Below are positions 59,792-64,000 of a DNA stretch of 64,000 nucleotides, piece after piece. The notes beneath the pieces are model-generated. The model was given only the letters and a program-made list of their open reading frames with translations, had not been told where the DNA came from and did no database searches. A program made the position numbers and the translations under genes. Positions within the stretch are counted from its first letter, which is position 1. Every line of letters starts with the position of its first letter. The DNA is from Sphingomonas sp. DG1-23 (GTDB lineage: Bacteria > Pseudomonadota > Alphaproteobacteria > Sphingomonadales > Sphingomonadaceae), in contig NZ_JAVAMA010000008.1 of NCBI RefSeq assembly GCF_030730875.1, forward strand, positions 62,001 to 126,000. Direction: 5' to 3'.

Positions 59792-61758
59792 TGATCGCCG
59801 CCGCTATCGATCCGTTTGAGGGCCTCTTCGAGCGCCTGGTCCACCCGATCCGGAAGCGCACCTGTGAGGTTCCCGCCAATCATCGGAACAGAGCCATCGT
59901 CATAGCCGAGGTGGCGCCATGGGAGGGCCTCAGCGACCGACCCGTCATAGTCTTCCAGCGTCACGGGTATGATCTTCAAGCCGTCGCGCACGCGATCTAT
60001 CATCTCGAACACCTCTGCGGCGATATTCCCGCCGTTGAGCTTCGTGGCGAACTTAGAGGTATAACTGCGGGAGTAGACGAGGAGTACTGCGCCGGCCTCA
60101 CGAACAGCCTGTTTGCTGTTCTCAAGGGTCGTTGCTCCCAAGCCATCGAAGGCACCCTGAATGCAGTAATAGCGACGGCGGCGATGCTTCAGCCGAGATG
60201 CGATCTCCCGAACCTCCACGAGATCCTCGAAGGCGAATGATATGAAGATGTCCGGGCCCTTGAAATCGGTCATCTTCCGCGTGTCTCCGCTGAAGGGGAG
60301 GACGTCGACGAGACCTTCGCGCCGAAGTCGATAATAAAGGCTTCCGGACTCGATGCCTGCGTCAATTCCCCGCCATCCCGCCCCCGACCGGATCGTCGGG
60401 CGGAACACCGCGATGCAATCCGGCATCGGCAGTCCAGAAGCGCAGTCACCCAAGAGATGATTAAACGGGCCACTACAGTGCTCGAGCCCTACGACTTGGC
60501 CCATGTACCGGTAGGGGGCCATGTCCACCCGAATGGAATTCGCGTCGTAGAGCCGATGTCCTTGGTACTCGAAATAAGTATCGACGAAGAGCTCGGGAGG
60601 TAGCTCTTGAGGCCCATCGTCCACCTTGCGCGACTCAGGGCCATTGGCCTTCGGTTCGGGCAACCAATGGAATTCATAGCGCGGGGTGGCGTTCTGCAGG
60701 ACCGTCAGGGCATGCTCAGCCTTGGGGCCGACCTTGATCTCGCCGCCCGTGCGGGCGGCGTTTATCACAGCTTCGACGCTGCCGTCGTCAAGCTTGCTGA
60801 AGTCATCGTAGTCCAAGCCCTCTTCCCTAAGTGGCGCGAAAGGCGAATTTGAGGTGCCGACGCCAGCGAGGTCGCTCATGACTGCTCTCAGGAGGGTGAC
60901 CCGGAAACGGTTGGGAGGGCTCAGATAGACCGTGGACCAGAGTGTCGCGCGCAGGGCGAGGAAGTCGGAGATCGGGCCCGCGTTGCTAAAGACCGGGCCG
61001 TTCTGATCGTAGTAGTCCAGCGATGCGATCAGATCACTGGTGTCCCGGCGGATCCCGAGCACATGGAACGCGTCGCGATAGACATAGTCGAGCCGGTCGG
61101 CATCGACCGCGCCATCCAGCATGTGGCGGACGGCCCGCACTCCCGGCAGAGCTTCCGGGTTGAGGCCAGCGAGGAGCGCCGTAAGAAATTCCAGATCATA
61201 GTGGGACAGGAAGCGTGCGTTTTCGGTCCGGTGAAGCCATGCCAGAGCGAAGACCGTCTTGGGCTCGAGCTGGTTTACCGGGGCCGTAGGAGCATGGGCG
61301 AGAACCGACGCCCGGAGGCGGGGGGACGCGGGCAAACGGGCGAGAGCGAGGTGGTACGGAAGTTCGCCGATGTCCTGAATGAGCGCCGCGAGCATGAGAT
61401 GTTCAGCGAGTGTGTCCGCCAAGGGGCCGTCCTCAAGGTCGGCAAAGGCGTTGAACGTCGTTCTGACGTCTCCGAGAATGTCAAAGCCAGGTCCCTTTAG
61501 CCGCCTACCTTCACGCAGTCGGTTCAGCAGGTGCCACATCATGTACATCGAACCCAGCGAATGCGCATAGCGGTCGTGTGCAGCGCTGATATGGTTCGCT
61601 GAGACGAAGCCCAGTTGCTTGATCCGCTTTAGCCGCCGGAAATCCGCGGAGCTGACGATCATGTCCACCGCCTTCTGGAAGTCATCGCCGCCGAGCTTGG
61701 TGACGTCGATCGCGCCGTGGACAGCGTCGTGAATCGCGTGAAGACCGGAGTGGAGCAT
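59788..61758 (-). CDS. HD (SAMHD1/dGTPase-like) and TIR domain fusion protein
   Basis: 656 residues. The N-terminal part matches HD phosphohydrolases: IHDAVHGAIDV, FRRLKRIKQLGFVSANH, AHDRYAHSLGS (Arg63, His66), AALIQDIGELPYH and DADRLDYVYRDAFHVLGI (Asp221). The usual HD pair reads Gln128-Asp129 and the next His is Glu132, so metal binding may be weak or changed. After a linker domain (about 380-495), residues 500-620 form a TIR domain: DIFISFAFEDLVEVREIAS, AGAVLLVYSRSYTSKF, a candidate catalytic Glu582 in NIAAEVFEMI, and LKIIPVTLED. TIR domains often cleave NAD. The ATG follows the previous stop directly (TAAATG). Confidence 0.82.
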   Translation of the reverse strand: MLHSGLHAIHDAVHGAIDVTKLGGDDFQKAVDMIVSSADFRRLKRIKQLGFVSANHISAAHDRYAHSLGSMYMMWHLLNRLREGRRLKGPGFDILGDVRTTFNAFADLEDGPLADTLAEHLMLAALIQDIGELPYHLALARLPASPRLRASVLAHAPTAPVNQLEPKTVFALAWLHRTENARFLSHYDLEFLTALLAGLNPEALPGVRAVRHMLDGAVDADRLDYVYRDAFHVLGIRRDTSDLIASLDYYDQNGPVFSNAGPISDFLALRATLWSTVYLSPPNRFRVTLLRAVMSDLAGVGTSNSPFAPLREEGLDYDDFSKLDDGSVEAVINAARTGGEIKVGPKAEHALTVLQNATPRYEFHWLPEPKANGPESRKVDDGPQELPPELFVDTYFEYQGHRLYDANSIRVDMAPYRYMGQVVGLEHCSGPFNHLLGDCASGLPMPDCIAVFRPTIRSGAGWRGIDAGIESGSLYYRLRREGLVDVLPFSGDTRKMTDFKGPDIFISFAFEDLVEVREIASRLKHRRRRYYCIQGAFDGLGATTLENSKQAVREAGAVLLVYSRSYTSKFATKLNGGNIAAEVFEMIDRVRDGLKIIPVTLEDYDGSVAEALPWRHLGYDDGSVPMIGGNLTGALPDRVDQALEEALKRIDSGGDQ

Positions 61759-62289
61759 TTAACCGGATCCCAACGGATACGAGAGATGAATGAGAGACTC
61801 TACCGGGCTTTGCCGCTCCCGGTACTTCCCGTTGTAGAGCCGGATTTGACCCTCGGGGCGCCAGAAGGTGACTTGGCCAATCAACATGCCCGGATATATG
61901 CGAACCGGCATGACCGCGTGCATTTGCAAGGTCCACTCATTCACTGATCCGAGGTCGATGAGGTCTGCGGTGATGTCGATGAAGAGCCCCAGACGGCCCG
62001 TCGACGACCGACCGCGGATGATCGGAACGAAATGGTCGCTCCCCATGGTTTCGTGCGTGTTGCAGAGGACTAGCCGCTCGGGCGTCACCAGCATCCCCTC
62101 TTCAGGGATAAGCGCAAATTCTGTGGGATTTGGGCCTCGCGCGTCGAGCACCTGCCTGGTGTACCAGCGCGCACGCTCCCCAAGCCTAAAGTCATAGGAG
62201 TTCGGCCCAAGCTGGGCCTCGTCGAACGGTTCGATGATGATCTCGCCGCGCTCACGAGCAGCCAAGATCTCCGCTCCGGTCAGGATCAT
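61759..62289 (-). CDS. dCTP-deaminase-like paralogue with Gln at the catalytic Glu position
   Basis: A 176-residue Dcd/dUTPase-fold protein. Family marks: MILTGAEILAARERGEIIIE, LGPNSYDFRLGE, IIRGRSSTGRLGLFIDITAD, PGMLIGQVTFW and LYNGKYRERQSP. In dCTP deaminases the catalytic Glu lies in a ..TLE.. strand after the GRSS block; here that strand is EWTLQMHAVMP, with Gln122. It lines up without gaps with the next paralogue, which has Glu. It may bind nucleotides without deaminating them, or act as a partner in a mixed trimer. It overlaps both neighbours tightly (ATGA before, TAAATG after). Confidence 0.85.
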   Translation of the reverse strand: MILTGAEILAARERGEIIIEPFDEAQLGPNSYDFRLGERARWYTRQVLDARGPNPTEFALIPEEGMLVTPERLVLCNTHETMGSDHFVPIIRGRSSTGRLGLFIDITADLIDLGSVNEWTLQMHAVMPVRIYPGMLIGQVTFWRPEGQIRLYNGKYRERQSPVESLIHLSYPLGSG

Positions 62290-62801
62290 GGCATTATACC
62301 CTGAAGCCTGCGGTCCCGGCTACCCTGCGGCTCGATATCCTCGTGGTAGCGCCCGCAATAGGGCGTTAAACGCCCCTCTTGGCCCCAGAAGGCGACCTGG
62401 CCTACCACCATGCCTCCGTACACTCGGAGCGGCTGGACCACCGTTAGCTCCAGCGTCCACCGGCTGCGGCTTCCGGCATGGCCTAGATCGGCCGATACAT
62501 TCAGGAAGAGGCCGAGACGTCCGACTGAGGAGCGCCCAAGGAGCGTTGTGACGTAGCGTCGGCTGCCAATGATCTCGGCTGTGGCGGCGAGATAAAGGCG
62601 GTGTGGATGAAGTACCAGCCCTGCGTCCGGGATCTTGATGGCGTCGCCCAGCCGATAGGGGTGGGTGCTCGCCACCTCAATCACCTCGGGGCCAAGACGA
62701 TAGTTATAGCTGTTCGGATTGAGCTGATCGGGTTCGAACGATTCGATCTCGATGTCCCCGTTTTCGATAGCATTGGCGATCGCTTGTCCGGTCAGGATCA
62801 C
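62286..62801 (-). CDS. dCTP-deaminase-like protein with intact catalytic Glu
   Basis: About 171 residues from the GTG at 62801, chosen because VILTGQAIANAIENGDIEIE then lines up with the start of the downstream paralogue (MILTGAEI); a GTG at 62840 gives 13 more residues. Marks: LNPNSYNYRLGPEV, TLLGRSSVGRLGLFLNVSAD, WTLELTVVQPLRVYGGMVVG with catalytic Glu118, and a C-terminal YCGRYHEDIEPQG. Dcd converts dCTP to dUTP; phage-defence versions drain dCTP on infection. It is first in the four-gene operon and overlaps the next gene by 4 bases. Confidence 0.85.
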   Translation of the reverse strand: MILTGQAIANAIENGDIEIESFEPDQLNPNSYNYRLGPEVIEVASTHPYRLGDAIKIPDAGLVLHPHRLYLAATAEIIGSRRYVTTLLGRSSVGRLGLFLNVSADLGHAGSRSRWTLELTVVQPLRVYGGMVVGQVAFWGQEGRLTPYCGRYHEDIEPQGSRDRRLQGIMP

Positions 62802-62841
62802 ATTAGCCCCCCGCGGTCTCTGAGCCTCCGGCGCGTTCACC

Positions 62842-63096
62842 GTGTCGAGGCATCGAATATTTCGCGAGCCGCACGGGGTGTCAACTTGCGACGTCTGGAG
62901 AAGGCTTCGCGCGCATCGTGATCAGGCGGCACGCCATCTGTCCCGCTGAATTATCTCGATGAATTCTTTTACCCACCCACCACCTCGACGCGAGGGCCAT
63001 GTTAAGGCATTTCTGAAGAGTGTCAGAAGAAAAAGCTCAAACATCCTAGGTTTACGAGCGGATTGGGATGGAGGCCATGGCAATCGAACTCTGCGG
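62842..63096. other. Gap upstream of the candidate defence operon
   Basis: It should hold the operon promoter; no clear -35/-10 pair or dyad is seen. A plus-strand piece reading LRADWDGG recalls the NWDG motif of some phage-linked small proteins, but no complete gene can be drawn. Confidence 0.3.
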
Positions 63097-63318
63097 TCAG
63101 AGCTTTCGTTTCTTGCCTTCGAAGCCATCCTTCACATCGTTAATCCAGGCGGCGATCTCGCGATCACTCCAACGGGAGGCGAGGGGCGAGATCTTGTAGG
63201 GTGCGGGGAATTTGCTCTCGGAGATCAGTCTATAGATCATCGATTTACCAAGACCGACGCGGCGTTTCACCTCATCCAGCTTGATGAGACGATCCGACGA
63301 TATGCCTGCGGTGTCCAT
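63097..63318 (-). CDS. AlpA-family phage/island regulator
   Basis: A 73-residue winged-helix protein from the ATG at 63318: DRLIKLDEVKRRVGLGKSMI, YRLISESKFPAPYKIS and SRWSDREIAAWINDVKDG are the AlpA (CP4-57 regulator) pattern. AlpA proteins switch on excision of integrated elements. Its ATG overlaps the stop of the upstream excisionase-like gene (TGATG), so the two are coupled. It supports the island reading of this region. Confidence 0.82.
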   Translation of the reverse strand: MDTAGISSDRLIKLDEVKRRVGLGKSMIYRLISESKFPAPYKISPLASRWSDREIAAWINDVKDGFEGKKRKL

Positions 63319-63557
63319 CACATCGCTCGACGGCCCGGGTGTGGCCAACGCAGAGTTACGACCTTCTGCGACCTGATCTCGTTTTGCCGATGCCACTCGC
63401 AAAACGCTTTGAAATGTCGATAGTCGATGAGAACCAGTCGGCCGATCGTCACTGCCCTGAGTTCACCCGACCCGATCAGCTTTCTAATCCTGTGATCGGC
63501 GAACCGGGTAATGGCCACCGCGTCAGCAACCCTTATCGATAGTGGCTCGAGATCCAT
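63318..63557 (-). CDS. Small excisionase-type helix-turn-helix protein
   Basis: A 79-residue protein from the ATG at 63557 with GGAG upstream. LSIRVADAVAITRFADHRIR, KLIGSGELRAVTIGRLVLID and YRHFKAFCEWHRQ fit the MerR-like/excisionase helix-turn-helix seen next to island integrases. It is directly coupled to the AlpA-like gene. The longer frame upstream has no ribosome-binding site and looks like non-coding extension. Confidence 0.65.
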   Translation of the reverse strand: MDLEPLSIRVADAVAITRFADHRIRKLIGSGELRAVTIGRLVLIDYRHFKAFCEWHRQNEIRSQKVVTLRWPHPGRRAM

Positions 63558-64000
63558 TTGGGTACTCCGTTCGTGGCCCCTCATGCGAAGTTTCGATACA
63601 AATGCGCCTCGGCGATAGGCACTGTATGGGGACGGCCAACACCCTTTCGGGGACACGGGGAAGTCACGGCCGCCTCCGAACGAAAGCCGTTTTGCCAAGA
63701 CCAATTTGCCCAATCCCAATTCTCAATGAAGAGGTGAGTTCGAGTCCCGAGGCGAGGTAGTTCAAGTCCTCTCTTAGCACCGTTTTCCCGGTCCATTGAC
63801 GTTCATCAGCGTCGCGTAAGTGGCTGAGCTAAAAGATTTTTCCAAGTATCTTTTCCGGCGGGATTTGGGCGGATCCGTACCGAAAGGGCTGGCCTTGGCG
63901 GTGACTGATCCGCAACGGGCATGATCGTCGCCTAGCGCCAAAGAGTTCGACATACCCGCGGGCATGATCTTCGACGGTGCGAACGGCGCTTCAGATATGG
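63558..64000. other. Right end of the window, no supported gene
   Basis: No convincing coding region. GTTCGAGTCC (63737-63746) and GTTCAAGTCC (63762-63771) resemble tRNA T loops but their stems do not pair, so they are at most decayed tRNA pieces. Confidence 0.3.

Larger units (their letters stand above)
58418..64000. mobile_element. Second genomic island (left part), with candidate defence operon
   Basis: The left edge is the tRNA 3' fragment at 58418-58443. Contents are a compact four-gene nucleotide/NAD-type operon, two excisionase/AlpA-like genes and sparse DNA; base composition and codon use look less GC-biased than in the backbone. An integrase is expected near the right end, outside the window. 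Confidence 0.6.

Noticed and set aside
62959..63423. Plus-strand frame with LRADWDGG, recalling NWDG-motif phage proteins
   Set aside because: Most of it overlaps the well-supported AlpA and excisionase-like genes on the other strand, and only a few residues match; at best a short fragment.
63725..63785. tRNA-like pieces GTTCGAGTCC and GTTCAAGTCC
   Set aside because: T stems do not pair and no acceptor or anticodon arm can be drawn.
63774..63999. Minus-strand open frame running off the right edge
   Set aside because: No recognisable motif, weak start and no ribosome-binding site; a partial gene cannot be supported.
1..64000. CRISPR arrays or complete insertion sequences
   Set aside because: No regularly spaced repeats with spacers and no transposase with terminal repeats were seen.

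Overview
The window reads as chromosomal DNA of a GC-rich alphaproteobacterium of the Sphingomonas type. The clues are large TonB-dependent receptors, an EipA/DUF1134 envelope protein, a RegB/RegA redox two-component system next to a cyo quinol oxidase operon, Kdo genes, and many GTG/TTG starts behind good ribosome-binding sites. There is no rRNA and no CRISPR array. One complete tRNA (Ser, GCT) is present.

Layout. (1) 1-3089: a hybrid PAS histidine kinase, an EipA-like protein and tRNA-Ser(GCT). (2) About 3076-18979: a probable old genomic island in the 3' end of that tRNA. It has a frameshifted integrase remnant beside the tRNA, a truncated XRE regulator, and a 16-base copy of the tRNA 3' end at 18964-18979. 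Its cargo is detoxification-type genes: TetR with a quinone oxidoreductase and an MFS pump, alpha/beta and epoxide hydrolases, Ohr, a P460-like cytochrome, a broken redoxin gene, an SDR, a large winged-helix/STAND regulator and an ABC-F ATPase. (3) 19049-22710: a zinc-homeostasis operon (DUF2946 protein, ZnuD-like receptor, MerC-like protein, Zur). (4) 22765-30972: a large TonB receptor, unknown secreted proteins, and a LysM/peptidoglycan-active protein followed 9 bases later by a lipoprotein. (5) 31195-38174: an envelope-stress-like regulon of aquaporin, lipoprotein, CHASE2 kinase, LysM-FecR protein, OmpR-type regulator and a lone receiver. A direct repeat (GTAA/TTAC units exactly 10 bases apart) lies upstream of four of its transcription units. 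(6) 38309-42124: an autotransporter. (7) 42128-48741: cyoABCD-surf1-regB-regA. (8) 48873-53014: an MFS transporter, a class-I amidotransferase, a serine acetyltransferase, a decayed MFS remnant and a DUF3060 protein. (9) 53233-58345: a Kdo-type sugar operon with an unusual fusion of a CMP-sugar cytidylyltransferase and an RraA-like aldolase, then an inositol-phosphatase-family gene.

(10) 58418-64000 is the most interesting part. A detached 3' end of a tRNA (minus strand) marks the left edge of a second island that runs past the right edge of the window. It carries a tightly packed four-gene minus-strand operon: a dCTP-deaminase-like protein with its catalytic Glu, a tandem paralogue with Gln in that place, a SAMHD1-like HD domain fused to a C-terminal TIR domain, and a ThiL/AIR-synthase-like protein. 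Two small excisionase/AlpA-type regulators lie upstream. The gene content (nucleotide deaminase, HD nucleotide hydrolase fold, TIR NADase fold, island setting) suggests an uncharacterised antiphage system acting on nucleotide and NAD pools. That role is inferred from domains and context and is not shown by the sequence alone.
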